A DNA stretch of 64,000 nucleotides from Cordylochernes scorpioides (GCA_030710605.1 CP092865.1:140265282-140329281); one strand, 5' to 3'. Numbered from the stretch's first letter, positions 39,786 through 51,230 are shown. A program made the numbers and translations. Notes: generated from the sequence alone by a model not told the origin.

Positions 39786-40072
39786 ACAGTAAAACCTCGC
39801 TTTGCGTCGGGGTTACGTTCCAGAAAAACACGACGCAAATTGAAACGACGCAAAGTGAAATTAAAATTTTGATGGCATGGCGCAATCAAAATTAAAAATG
39901 TTGCCATATTTTAGGGAAAAAAATCAAAAAAAAAATTAAAGACTCGAATCCAAAACAACGCAACTTCGAAAATCTAACGACGCACAGTGAAAATCAGTAA
40001 AAATTAAGCAGCGACGCAACTTCGAAAAAAACGCAAAACGAAACGACGCAAAGCGAGGTATTGGTGTACAGT
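39786..40072. mobile_element. MITE family M3 (pogo-like)
   Basis: Inverted ends ACCTCGCTTTGCGTC and GACGCAAAGCGAGGT, preceded by CAGTAAA. The internal sequence is AT-rich without ORF. Confidence 0.75.
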
Positions 40073-40535
40073 AAAACCTCTCTGTAAAGGACATCTAGTT
40101 GCAGAGCAAAAGTGTCCCTTTATAGAGAGGTGTTCTCTTATCGGAGAGTTGTTACATAGTTTTCCATAGTTTTCTCGAAAACCATTTCTGAGATTCCACC
40201 CTTCGGTGCTGCGTATATAGGCAGAATCGTCCAATACAGTATTAGAGCTCTGAGAAGCGGTCTGGTGGATTAAATTGGCGAAACCGCTGAGAGGGTTCAC
40301 CACTGATGAACCAAGCCCTCCCAATACATATTTTTTCATCGCAGTAAGGGCAGTAGAAGTTTGTATTATGTATAAAAGAAAACATTCGTGCTTTTAAATT
40401 CTTTCATTTTATATGTATAGATGGCGCGTTATTTTTTGTGTTAACATAGTAAAAATGGGAATTTTGACAATGAAAAACTGTCCTTTGTAGAGAGGTGTCT
40501 TCAAGCCGGAGTGTCCTCTTATGGAGGTTTTACTG
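40072..40535. mobile_element. MITE M2 copy carrying an inserted inverted-repeat element
   Basis: M2 ends CAGTAAAACCTCTCTGTAAA and TTATGGAGGTTTTACTGTA flank about 295 bp (40145-40440) that match the inverted-repeat family at 63600-63840 (GGGAGG..TTGGTTCATCAG segment). This is a nested insertion. Confidence 0.7.
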
Positions 40536-40804
40536 TAAATGAGTAATCACATAAACTCTTAGCTCAATCACAAAATAAATAAAAATGTACTTTATTCAAA
40601 CTACAAATTCTTCCAACTTGGAATGTCTTATTCAAGGTCTTGTGAAGTCATTTCATGAAATGTAAAGGACCATATTAACGGCAGTAATACGTATTGCAGG
40701 TATAAAAATAAGCCTTCTAGGAGAAAATTTCAGGATAATTTTATAAATGGGAATTTTTCCTGGATGAAATTGGTCTATAATACAATATAATGCGGCTTGT
40801 GATT

Positions 40805-41102
40805 GTAAAACGACATTTAAAGATTATCCCGCATGAGTTTCTTTTCAACGAAAAATCCAAATTTATTTTAAGGAGAAATAACGATTATTTCTAACCTTAG
40901 GGATGAGGTATGAAAGGATGAATTGTGAAGAGTAATGATAAACGGAAAAATAAAAGTGTCCAGGGATGGGAATCGAACCCACAATTCATCCTTTCATACC
41001 TCATCCCTAAGGTTAGAAATAATCGTTATTTCTCCTTAAAATAAATTTGTATTTTTCGTTGAAAAGAAACTCATGCGGGATAATTTTTAAATGTCGTTTT
41101 AC
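40805..41102. repeat. Fold-back derived from a tRNA-headed SINE (123-bp arms)
   Basis: Arms 40805-40927 and 40980-41102 are near-perfect reverse complements. The 52-nt spacer keeps the 3' end of the tRNA-like head (CAGGGATGGGAATCGAACCC). The single-copy version of the same SINE is at 45555-45778. Confidence 0.85.
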
Positions 41103-41369
41103 GAAATTGGTCTATAAAAATAAAGATCGCGTCTAGTTTTGACGTCAATTTTGATGGAAGATTTATTTTTGCAGATCAATTTCCTCCCAGAAAAATTGTC
41201 ATCTATACACAGATTTAGCCAGGCCACTCTACCAGATAAACACATCTTTGGCAGATTGTGAAGATTTCATTTGATTCCTTGTGTGGATTTTTTTCATGGA
41301 ATAAAGTCCGCCCTAATCAATGCTGCACATGACTGGTACAGAGCAGGAGGGACAAGCACTGGTTCTTGT

Positions 41370-41630
41370 CCTCCCAAGAGAACAATAGTCTTTGATTTCC
41401 AGACTTAAGTCTGGTCATCTACGGACAATGACTTTCCAGAATGGTGTTGCAGGGTTTTCCCACTATGTACTAAGTTCAATTCTCAACCTGCAACCCCCAT
41501 TATTGACTGTATTGACTCATCCATTGATGAGCTCTACTCTTCCCTGGCAGACACCATCAAAAGTCTCAAGCTTTACAAGCTTGATACCTGAGTCTGATTG
41601 AGTGGAGATAAGAAAGGAGAAGAAGAAGTC
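41370..41630 (+). mobile_element. LINE 3'-end fragment
   Basis: Encodes the remains of a C-terminal region also at 49932-50135 and 53325-53525 (SRLKSGHLRTM..., C-x2-C...TP-x-HIIDCID). The tail GGAGATAAGAAAGGAG is shared with the R3 SINEs. Confidence 0.75.
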
Positions 41631-41825
41631 CACCCTGGACTGAAGAGAGCCATTAGCCCGAAACCATGGTCTTGAGGTGGGTGCTTCTCAGTTTGCTAAA
41701 GCTGTTGTTGTGGCTTTGTCACCGACCTGAGGCCGCTGGTTTGTGGAGACGGTCAATAGATGACATCTAATTATGGCGGGAGATGCAGTCTTTATTTTTA
41801 TAGATAAGTCTATGTTATAAAAGCT

Positions 41826-42060
41826 TTTTTTTACTTATCCTTTTATTAGTCTAAATTAGACAAGATCTTGGAGGTCGTGCTCATAAAGAAGTTCAAGAAC
41901 TCTTCTTGGTCCTCTGTACAGGGATCCTTTGTCCTTTCCAATACAATTTAGTATATGTTGGGGAGTGGTCTCTTCGGTTTTGCACCTAGTGCACATGGGG
42001 AAGCTTTTGGCTCCCTCTTTATAGACTAGAGGGCGCATGTGACCAGATTTCTATCTGGCC
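41826..42060 (-). mobile_element. LINE 3'-end fragment, second family
   Basis: 60-residue minus-strand frame with FPMCTRCKTEETTPQHILNC, a C-x2-C...H-x4-C motif of non-LTR pol C-termini, ending near 41856. The tail AGGATAAGTAAAAAA resembles the SINE-1 tail GGGATAAGCAAAAAA. Confidence 0.78.
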
Positions 42061-42330
42061 AACTGTGTCGACTTCTTTCTGTTTAGTTGGAGGGTCTGTT
42101 TTTTGGGGTTTTCTATTTGGTTATAAAAGCTATGATTCTCTTAAACCTCGATCAACTTAAATTTTATGTCGGTTAAGGATATGTTGTAGTATAAAGAACT
42201 CTTGACCTGGGGGGGGGGGGGAGATTATTGTTTAGTTTACCATTACCTTCTTCTAGTACAGCGCTATTTCCTATATGGACCATGAAGGAATACAATTTCA
42301 TCCTGTTCTCATTATCTCTTCCTAGTTTAT

Positions 42331-42720
42331 ACACTCATGGACAAAACTTAAGGAATTTGTACCTTTCAGCATGTATATCGGGATTCAGACAATAATTCTG
42401 AAATATATTTGATACACGGTGACCTTTATACACTCATAGACAAAACTTAAGGAAGATGTACCTTTCAGCAGGTATATCGGGATTCAAACAATAATTCTGA
42501 AATATATTTGATACACGGTGACCTTTATACACTCATAGACAAAACTTAAGGAAGATGTACCTTTCAGCAGGTATATCGGGATTCAAACAATAATTCTGAA
42601 ATATATTTGATACACGGTGACCTTTATACACTCATAGACAAAACTTCTTCATAAAAAAAAAACATGACACCTGGTAACACCAAAGACTTTCCACTTCTTT
42701 AGGTTATGTTCATGAGTGTA
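42331..42720 (+). mobile_element. MITE M1 with internal partial tandem triplication
   Basis: The left 99 bp (ACTCATGGACAAAACTTAAG ... GGTGACCTTTAT) repeat about three times before the right end CATGAGTGTA at 42718. Confidence 0.75.
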
Positions 42721-43208
42721 ATTTCAAATCATTCATCTAATTATTTCTTAGCCTACCTCTTCCTCCAGATATCTTACATTATTATACTTTCATTTAATAC
42801 CTTTTAATCTTTCCTTTCATCCTTCCAGCGATAGTCTAGTTAAAAATGGAATTTTCACAAGTACCATTTTAAATCTTGATCGCCTCTCTTTTGTGTTTGA
42901 CTGCCATATTATAGTCTGTACCACACATACAGCTGCAAGCAAGATGATGATAAAAATAAGAAGTTTATAAACGTTTAGGCACAAGCCTTCAAGCTATATC
43001 CCTTCCACAAGATCTTTAAAAATGGAAAATACGATCGTTGAGCATTAAAACCTAATGCACTAATGTGAAAAAAATAGTACAAAAGTGATATTGTACTATT
43101 TTTTCACATTGTGTCGCGGTCTCACGCAAGTCTGGCCTTAACAACCCGTTTCATGATTTTTCAGGATGCCTGAATGACCAGTTTTTTTCTTTTGGTCATT
43201 GAGGTACA

Positions 43209-43260
43209 GCTTGCACCACGCTGATGAGGGCCAACAGCCCGAAACGCATCCGTGGTTAGC
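43209..43260 (+). ncRNA. Hammerhead ribozyme motif (cleavage context altered)
   Basis: CTGATGAG, stem II GGGC/GCCC, GAAAC and stem I ACCACG/CGTGGT are intact. The cleavage triplet region reads GCATC instead of GCGTC, which removes the C-G pair of the tiny helix III, so activity is uncertain. Confidence 0.65.
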
Positions 43261-43277
43261 TTTTCTTGATTAATCAA

Positions 43278-43593
43278 CAACAACAAAAAGCCTTTATTTA
43301 GGGTCACTGACCCTATACAGGATTCACCAGAGGTATGCATAAGAACAAAGCAGTGAGACAAAGGAAATAACGATATAAACAGAAGAAAAAGAAAAAAAAC
43401 AAGAAAGAGAAAGAGGGAAGCTAGAAAAACAACACAAAAAGAGTAGCAGTAAGAAAGTAAGGGTGATTGTCACTTGGCCTTCTTCTGAGATATGGACTTG
43501 TGGAAATCATAAAACGCCGTAGCAATATACTTATTCTGGGTCATATTGTCAATTATTGATGGAAGTGAAGCACAGAGTTGCCCAGTTTTGAGC
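43278..43593 (-). mobile_element. 5'-truncated LINE insertion with 15-bp target duplication
   Basis: Minus-strand insert ending AATAAAGGCTTTTTGTTGTT (polyadenylation signal and TTG tail). The start has coding remains ending KSISQKKAK. A perfect duplication TTCTTGATTAATCAA at 43263-43277 and 43594-43608 proves target-primed insertion into the hammerhead repeat. Confidence 0.88.
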
Positions 43594-43740
43594 TTCTTGA
43601 TTAATCAAGAATGGGTATTTGGCCAATTCTGTAATAATTAAAAATCAACGAGAATAGTTTATATTTATTCCGATAGATGGCGCAAGACATCAGCAACTTT
43701 CAGTTGCATGATAAGGAGATGCCTTTTTTATAAATAATGC

Positions 43741-44490
43741 ACTAAATTTCTCTGTGTAGTAGTATGTCCATACTACTACAGATTTAGAGGCCTACAAGCG
43801 ATTCATAATATAGTAAATATTTTAATGGTTACCGATTTTAACCATCTTTAGATGTCTTTTTCACTTTCAAATTTGATTTAATCACTTATTACACGCCATA
43901 AGAAATTGATTTGAGTTTGTGGTGTATTTAGGTTGATTTAAAAGTAGAAATATATTTTAGGCTTTATTTATTTAAATGGCTTTTATTATATTAAACTGTA
44001 GTAGATACAAACTCAAGAATTACAAGTCAAGAACAACAGAATGATGATAAGTTATATATTACGATGTATACATCACAGAATAATAATCTGTGGATTTAAA
44101 ATTATTATTGTTGTATAGTTATTATTTAATTTATTAATTAAACATTACTCACCAGATGAAATTATTTTATTACAATTATATATATTTAAAAGGTTACATT
44201 TATTTTATTTTACAATTTTCTTTTTATTCGAATCCAAGGTTTTTTTTTTTTTTCGCTTCACGCGCTCTATGATGATGATATACTCTATCTTCAAACACAG
44301 AATACTACATTCATAATATAAATATACGACAGAGTTAAATTCTGTTTTTTTAACACCTGTATGGAAATAATACTTCTTTTCCCTTACTATTTTCACACAT
44401 TAATGAGGTTTGATATCAAAATGTTTATCTTTTTTATATTGAGATTCTGTAGGAGAACATTTTGGCGTTCGGGATGACTTCTCGCTTATA
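43741..44490. other. AT-rich sequence, nothing recognised
   Basis: Very AT-rich with poly-T tracts. No conserved coding sequence. Confidence 0.4.
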
Positions 44491-44495
44491 TTTAA

Positions 44496-45409
44496 CTAGA
44501 CGAATGGCCCGGGCAACGCCCGCATTTTACCCGAGTGCGGATATGTTTTTAAAACGTTGTCTTGGGTGGTCGCTATAGACAGGGTGGTCTGTATAGACAG
44601 GTGAATGTAACACACAGCTGATAACAGGGTTGTCTAGAGTGGCCGCTATAGACAGGGTGGTCTGTATAGACAGGTAGTTGTATCACACAGCTGATAACAG
44701 GGTTGTCTAGAGTGGCCGCTATAGACAGGTGTATGTATCACACAGCTGATAACAGGGTTATCTGGAATGGCCGCTATATACAGGGTGGTCTGTATAGACA
44801 GGTGGATGTATCACACAGCTGATAACAGGGTTGTCTAGAGTGGCCGCTATAGACAGGGTGGTCTGTATAGACAGGTGGATGTATCACACAGCTGATAGCA
44901 GGGTTGTCTAGAGTGGCCGCTATAGACAGGTGAATGTAACACACAGCTGATAACAGGGTTGCCTAAGGTGACCGCTATAGACAGGGTGGTCTGTATAGAC
45001 AGGTGGATGTATCACACAGCTGATAACAGGGTTGTCTAGAGTGGCCGCTATAGACAGGTGTATGTATCACACAGCTGATAACAGGGTTATCTGGAATGGC
45101 CGCTATATACAGGGTGGTCTGTATAGACAGGTGGATGTATCACACAGCTGATAACAGGGTTGTCTAGAGTGGTCGCTATAGGCAGGGTGGTCAGTGGTCG
45201 CTATAGACAGGGTGGTCTGTATAGACAGGTGGATGTATCACACTGCTGATAACAGGGTTGTCTGGAATGGCGGCTTTAGACAGGTGTATGTATCACACAG
45301 CTGATAACAGGGTTGTCTAGAGGGGGGCAGGGAGGACACGTGTTCGCCGGCAGCCAATGGGCGCGCATTCTATCCGTGAGCTTCAGAATAAGGCAATTAT
45401 ATAAGTAGA
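44496..45409 (-). mobile_element. Non-autonomous Helitron with internal minisatellite
   Basis: On the minus strand it starts TCTACTTATATAATTGCC at 45409 and ends GGGCGTTGCCCGGGCC..CGTCTAG at 44496, flanked by A and T. Both ends match the Helitron at 14777-15501. The interior 44560-45325 is a tandem array. Confidence 0.88.
44560..45325. repeat. Minisatellite inside Helitron (mixed 54/74-bp units)
   Basis: About eleven units with GTGGCCGCTATAGACAGG, an optional GTGGTCTGTATAGACAGG segment, and ATCACACAGCTGATAACAGG. Long and short units alternate irregularly. Confidence 0.9.
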
Positions 45410-45554
45410 TTGTACATGGTTGTGTTTATTGTTTCCCTCATTGTTTCTTACTATATATATATATATATATATATATCTTTTAACTAAGTATGCACACTTT
45501 ACCACTGAAGGAGGTAAAATAATTGTTTAAAAAAACTGAAAAAAATGTATTTGT

Positions 45555-45778
45555 AGCACGACATTTGAAAATTATCCCGCATGTGTTTCTTTTGAACGAA
45601 AAATCTAATTTTATTTTAAGGAGAAATAACGATTATTTCTAACCATAGAGATGAAGTATGAAAGGATGAATTGTGAAGAGTAATGATAAACGGAAAAATA
45701 AGTGTCCAGGGATGGGAATCGAACCCACAGTGTTCCGCTTACCGGGCAGATGCCATGTCCACTAGGCTACCCCAGACA
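45555..45778 (-). mobile_element. tRNA-headed SINE (second SINE family)
   Basis: Minus strand. The head 45703-45778 is a cloverleaf-capable tRNA-like sequence (anticodon loop CCGGTAA), followed by a body with AATAATCGTTATTTCTCC to about 45555. The family also includes the fold-back at 40805-41102, and the head alone is at 14869-14944. Confidence 0.7.
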
Positions 45779-46139
45779 TATTTTTCTGTTCGTAAATATT
45801 ATATAAAGTAATTTATAATAAAATATAATGCGGATTATATTGTATTATACACATTTTATATGTGTTTGAATTAAATGATGCATGTGTCATGTAAGCCTAG
45901 ATTTTATAAAATAAATATTGAGGCGAGATATATTATCACTTTATATAATTATCGAATAACTCTTAATCATTAAGCATAAGTTAAAGTAAAGAAAAAAAGG
46001 GAAAAATCAATAACAATGAACCTAGCTTAACAATAACTTTTGAAATTTCAGCTAAATGTGAATGAAGACAAAGAAGGTCTTCTCAAAAGAATTGTAAAAA
46101 CCTCGCTTGGGGAACGATCACGTTTGGGATTATACTCCG

Positions 46140-47330
46140 GTATCATTTCAGGATGCCTCTTTTTCCCCTGAAGTCTCGGAGATGATGTGGCGGCCTATTC
46201 TTAATTACCCACGAAGTCTCGGAGATGATGGCGGCCTATTCTATATTACCCACGAAGTCTCGGAGATGATGGAGGCTTATTCTATATTACCCACGAAGTC
46301 TCGGAGATGATGGCGGCCTATTCTATATTACCCACGAAGTCTCGGAGATGATGGCGGCCTATTCTATATTACCCACGAAGTCTCGGAGATGATGGCGGCC
46401 TATTCTATATTACCCACGAAGTCTCGAAGATGATGGCGGCCTATTCTATATTACCCACGAAGTCTCGGAGATGATGGCGGCCTATTCTATATTACCCACG
46501 AAGTCTCGAAGATGATGGCGGCCTATTCTATATTACCCACGAAGTCTCGGAGATGATGGCGGCCTATTCTATACTACCCACGAAGTCTCGGAGATGATGG
46601 CGGCCTATTCTATACTACCCACGAAGTCTCGGAGATGATGGCAACCTATTCTATATTACCTACCAAGTCTCGGAGATGATGGCGGCCTATTCTATATTAC
46701 CCATGAAGTCTCGGAGATGATGGCTTATTCTATATTACCCACGAAGTCTCGGAGTTGATGGAGGCCTATTCTATATTACCCACGAAGTCTCGGAGATGAT
46801 GGCGGCCTATTCTATATTACCCACGAAGTCTCGGAGATGATGGCGGCCTATTCTATATTACCCACGAAGTTTCGGAGATGATCGCGGCCTATTCTATATT
46901 ACCCACGAAGTCTCGGAGATGATGGCGGCCTATTCTATATTACCCACGAAGTCTCAGAGATGATGGCGGCCTATTCTATATTACCCACGAAGTCTCGGAG
47001 ATGATCGCGGCCTATTCTATACTACCCACGAAGTCTCGGAGATGATGGCGGCCTATTCTATATAACCCACGAAGTCTCGGAGATGATAACGGCCTATTCT
47101 ACATTACCCACGAAGTCTCGGAGATGATGGCGGCCTATTCTATATTACCCACGAAGTCTCGGAGATGATGGTGGCCTATTCTATATTACCCACGAAGTCT
47201 CGGAGATGATAGCGGCCTATTCTATATAACCCACGAAGTCTCGGAGATGATGGTGGCCTATTCTATATTACACACGAAGTCTAGGAGATGATGGCGGCCT
47301 ATCCTATATTACCCACAAGATCTCGGGAAT
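46140..47330. repeat. 41-bp minisatellite (about 29 copies)
   Basis: Units CTCGGAGATGATGGCGGCCT plus ATTCTATATTACCCACGAAGT, highly uniform in the centre and decaying after about 47300. Not a multiple of three, so the short ORF across it is not meaningful. Confidence 0.96.
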
Positions 47331-48160
47331 GGACTTTTCTATGCTACCAACAAAGTCTCTGAGATGGTCTTTTCAATTTTATCAACGAAATTTCGGAGAT
47401 GAAGGTGGCCAATTCTATTGTATATTACCAAGAAAGTCTCTGAAATCGAGGTCTTCTATTTCACCTAACAAGAGTTAGAGTCGATGGTTAATTCTATATC
47501 AGTGAAGAAATACCTTGATATAAAGACGATGATGTCAAGGGCAGCGAGGATCTAAGTACAAGGTAAGTCTATGTAAAATTCACTTCCTGAACTCACGTAG
47601 CTTGTCTGAGGCATTTCACTAAAGAGAGGCGAGTTAATCGTCGGATTTATAAACATGATTAGAAATATGTTTTAGAACATATAAACAGATGCAACTCCTA
47701 TACACTATCAAAATCAATTTTAAAGACTTTTGCATTTTTAATTCAGCATTTTGCATGCTTTGCAATGTGGGTTCAACAAATACTCAAACAATGAAAACAT
47801 AATTATAAAATATTAATTTTGAAGGTAAATAAAAATTACTTTCATAGTCAATCGGTTGTATCTTAAGAAGATTTTAGATCTTTCTTCTCTAACATCTATC
47901 GATTTATTGCCATCCCCTTTATCCATATTTCTAATTTGTGTGATTCAATGTGATAAGATATCGAAAGAAAACCTTTTAGATTCATAAAAATACTTATATT
48001 TTGTGTTTTTAGTCTCTTTTTTTTTTTCTAAGAAATAAAGACAGCTTTTAATTTAAAACTAACTATGAAATTCTAATTAACAACAACCTATACACTCAGC
48101 TAATCTGTGCAGCTTGTAACAACTTCTTATCCTTATATTTAGATGGTACACTTATGATAC
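47331..48160. other. AT-rich sequence, nothing recognised
   Basis: Decayed 41-bp units to about 47460, then AT-rich DNA without gene or repeat. Confidence 0.4.
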
Positions 48161-48470
48161 AGTAGAGCCTCCATGAGAGGACACCTTTCAACAAAGGACA
48201 GTTTTCATTGGTAAAAGTACCCTCCATTTTTACTTTTTATCATCTCTCCAATGAGAGGACACCTCTCTCTAAAGTACACACTCTGGCTCTGCAACTACAG
48301 TATGACCTCGTTAATTCGACACGCGCCAATTCGACACTCTGCGATAATTCGACCATGTTCTGATGTCCCGACCTCCTGCCTATCAAATAACAAACCGTAA
48401 TTCGACACTATCGATAATACGACACTTACGATAGTTCGACCATTTTAAAATTCGAATTTTGAGTGTGGAA
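48161..48470. mobile_element. MITE M2 copy joined to a pogo-like fragment
   Basis: CAGTAGAGCCTCCATGAGAG (M2, reversed) runs to about 48298, followed directly by CAGTATGACCTCGTTAATTC and repeated AATTCGACA blocks typical of pogo/Tigger ends. The right end of the second element is not found. Confidence 0.65.
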
Positions 48471-48593
48471 TGTTTTTTTTTTTTATATACAGTATATGTT
48501 TTTACAAAGAGGATCTACTGTATTTGATTGTTGTCTTTCCAGCTCTTTTTTTTTTTATCTTTGCTAAAGAGCAATGTTCAAAACAGTACTTGA

Positions 48594-48822
48594 ATATACA
48601 CTCATGGACAAAACTTAAGTAAGTTGTAATTTTTAGCATGCACTATATATAGTATATAGGAACTTAGACAATAACTCTGAAAGATATTTGATACACAGTG
48701 AAGTATTGAAGAAACATCAGATAACCAAGTGTGAACAAAATTGTCTCTGTCTTCTTCATTCAAAAAAAAAACAGATGACCAGCAACATACACTTCCTTAA
48801 GTTTTGTCCATGAGTGTATTTG
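48594..48822 (+). mobile_element. MITE M1, best-preserved copy
   Basis: About 229 bp with roughly 28-bp terminal inverted repeats (ACTCATGGACAAAACTTAAG / CTTAAGTTTTGTCCATGAGT), bounded by TA. It defines the family. Confidence 0.85.
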
Positions 48823-48859
48823 TCCCAAAGCTCTCTCTTACATGTATAATTTTTCCCTA

Positions 48860-49135
48860 AATACACCTATCCCCCGATTTACACGGTACTTGTTTTACAC
48901 GTTTTCACTTTTACAAATAAGTTTTTTTTGTTTGTTTTTATCGCACTATACTAAATGCTACTGTGATTGAACACATGCGCTGTGTACACATCTCACGAGG
49001 AATCCCGAGCTTATGTGCTGACTACATATTTAACCTGTCAATGCATTTTATTTTTATTTCTGTGTACACCTATCCCCCGATTTACACGTTTTTCTCAGGA
49101 ACGTATCTACCGTGAAAATCGGGGGATAGGTGTAC
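48860..49135. mobile_element. MITE family M5
   Basis: Inverted ends ACACCTATCCCCCGATTTAC / ATCGGGGGATAGGTGT. The left end is repeated at 49064, so two copies overlap or are nested. Confidence 0.75.
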
Positions 49136-49175
49136 TGTATTGCCAAGAATTCCTCCAAATTGTTGGCTAAAGAAG

Positions 49176-49320
49176 CAGAATGGGGTCCAACACAATAATA
49201 GAGTGGTATGGTAGATTACACAATCATAACTGCTGGGAAGGTACACCACTGATGAGTCCAGCCCCAACAATATTTTTCTCATTGCAATAAGAGCAGAAAG
49301 GAAATTTTGTTTCATTTGAA
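49176..49320. repeat. Fragment of the inverted-repeat family at 63600
   Basis: Shares the ACCACTGATGAGTCCAGCCC region and the CTCATTGCAATAAGAGCAG end with the elements at 40145-40440 and 63600-63840. Confidence 0.55.
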
Positions 49321-49381
49321 AAAGACACCCCAAAAAAAGTTTATAATTTTTCTTTGGATCAGCTTTATGTGATTAAGAATA

Positions 49382-49470
49382 CAATTAAAGAGTTCTTGAA
49401 CTTCTTTATGAGCATGACCTCCAAGATCTTGTCTAATTTAGACTAATAAAAGGATAAGTAAAAAAAAAAA
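49382..49470 (+). mobile_element. LINE 3' tail fragment, second family
   Basis: Same as 41826-41910 in opposite orientation, ending AAAAGGATAAGTAAAAAAA. Confidence 0.7.
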
Positions 49471-49479
49471 AGCATACAA

Positions 49480-49622
49480 TTTTGAATATAGATTAAAAAC
49501 ACAAGGTAAAATAAGACCAAAAATACAGATAAATAAATTCAGTGTGATGTTTCGGCAAGAGCGTTGTTATCAAAACATCACAGACTATTTATTTATTGTG
49601 ATTTGTACTTATTACCTTGTGT
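49480..49622. repeat. Palindromic repeat P1
   Basis: Inverted AATAAATTCAGTGTGATGTTT and AAACATCACAGACTATTTATT arms around a short centre. Confidence 0.65.
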
Positions 49623-49859
49623 TATAGTAATTATCTTTATATTTTCTCATTACGGTAAAAAATATTTAAAGCTGGTGGGGGTAGAGTATCTTCAAAATTC
49701 TGGTAATAAGTATTAGTGATGGCTTAGATTTAGTTTGCAGATAAAATATTTTAAAAAATGTTTGTTGGGCAAAGTGTTTGTTGGTACTTAAGGGTTTTAA
49801 TACAATTAAACAAACAAACAAGGATTCCAATAAGGCACAATTTGGAAGGAATGGAAATC

Positions 49860-50160
49860 TAATGCTGCACATGACTGGTACAGAGCAGGAGGTGACAAGC
49901 ACCGGTTCTGTCCTCCCAAGAAAACAAGTCTTTGATTTCCAGACTTAAGTCTGGTCATCTACGGACAATGAATTTCCAGAATGGTTGCAGGGTTTTCCTA
50001 CTATGTACTAAGTGTCAACCTGCAACCCCAAGACACATTATTGACTGTATTGACTCATCCATTGATGAGCTCTACTCTTCCCCGGCAGACACCATCAGAA
50101 GTCTCAATCTTTACAAGCTTAATACCTTAGTGTAATTGAGTGGAGATAAGAAAGAAGAAG
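49860..50160 (+). mobile_element. LINE 3'-end fragment
   Basis: 67-residue plus-strand frame (MISRLKSGHLRTMNFQNG, then LCTKCQPATPRHIIDC) ending near 50133, with the GGAGATAAGAAAGAAG tail. Same family as 41370 and 53325. Confidence 0.78.
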
Positions 50161-50189
50161 ACAATTTGGATTATAAGGTAACTACAAGG

Positions 50190-50625
50190 TTGTTGTTTCT
50201 TATCCCCTTGTGTAAAGATTACACAAATTCCATGAGATCACTCATGGAATAGGGTGTAGAGGTGCAGCTTTCGTTGATCATGACACCATGATCCAGGCAC
50301 ACTTTGGGGAAAGTTTGACTTTGCCTGTAGTTTGAGGCCGTTCCTAACATGGAAGCATACGCCTTTGCTGCCGACGCTAACATGAGTACAGACGCAGCTC
50401 CTCCATATTCCTGGAGAGGGACCCTTGCTGAGGTCTATCAACCAGGTCAGCTGAACTCAGGATTCTTAAAGAGGTATTTCTCCTCTTCTAACAATGGTGC
50501 TGTTGGTTCGCAACTGCTCATTCGTCAGAGTTATTCTGCTTGTTTCACAGCTGGCTTCATATCTGAAGGTCATTCCCCTATCCGCCACCTGGGGACGCGC
50601 CCTATAGCAGTCAGCTCTGCCAAGG
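50190..50625 (-). mobile_element. R2 element with LINE-type tail
   Basis: Minus-strand, nearly full-length R2 copy from TTTCTTATCCCCTTGTGTAA (tail) to CCACCTGGGGACGCGCCC. Confidence 0.7.
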
Positions 50626-50671
50626 TAACTACAAGGTAATAAGAAAAAACCCAAATAAAATAACCACATCA

Positions 50672-50778
50672 ACCAATGATTTATTTAACTCCCGAAGTTT
50701 CAGTGACCTGCTGTCACTCTTCTCAGGTGAAGCAAGTCACTGAAAGGTCTGGAGTTAAATAAATCATTGGTTGATGTC
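50672..50778. repeat. Palindrome with hammerhead-like core
   Basis: Arms AACCAATGATTTATTTAACT / AGTTAAATAAATCATTGGTT. On the minus strand the centre reads CCTGAGAAGAGTGAC, GTCACTGAAAC. Stem AGTGAC/GTCACT plus GAAAC resemble stem II and core of a hammerhead with a mutated CTGATGA. Confidence 0.6.
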
Positions 50779-50809
50779 GCTATATTCTTTCTGAATCAAC
50801 TTGCAACCA

Positions 50810-50920
50810 ACAAATGTTCTTTGAAACCAAATAAATTAGTAGTGTGTGATGTTTCAGTAAGAGCTCTGTTAGAGAAACATCACACACTATTAATTTATTT
50901 GGATTTGGTATTATTATCTT
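50810..50920. repeat. Palindromic repeat P1 (SINE-1 inserted in right end)
   Basis: TAGTAGTGTGTGATGTTTC and GAAACATCACACACTATTAA arms. The SINE at 50921-51230 interrupts its ATTATTATCTT end. Confidence 0.7.
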
Positions 50921-51230
50921 TTTTTTTTGCTTATCTCTAGTACACGTGGTACAGGCCATGATAATCATGGTGGGTAGATGTTGGCGACTGCTTTTACTGT
51001 AAGTGCACCACATGTCTACACATGTGAAAAGCAGTTCGACTTTACACTTACAAATGTTCCAGAGTCCCGTTTGGTTACTTGAACTCCCTGGTGGGGTTGG
51101 ACTTTTGCAAGAATCGGGGAACATTGGAGCATTTTTTTTTTATCAGAAAAAAGTGCCCAATGCGGGAATCAAACCCGGGTTGTAGCGGTTGAAAACCAAC
51201 GGTTTAGACCATCCTTCCACCGACCCCCCC
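50921..51230 (-). mobile_element. SINE-1, full-length with target duplication
   Basis: Best SINE-1 copy: head box A TGGTCTAAACCG, box B-like GGTTTGATTCC, body, GATAAGC plus A-run. An 11-bp duplication ATTATTATCTT flanks it at 50910-50920 and 51231-51241. Confidence 0.9.

Larger units (their letters stand above)
43055..43740 (+). mobile_element. Retrozyme/Penelope-like repeat with hammerhead, split by a LINE
   Basis: Plus-orientation relative of 10620-11040. The hammerhead is at 43209-43260, and the second half continues after a LINE insertion (43278-43593) with ATTCCGATAGATGGCGCAAG. Confidence 0.7.

Noticed and set aside
46107-46310. 67-residue ORF in the 41-bp array
   Set aside because: Repeat length is not a multiple of three and no conserved frame exists.
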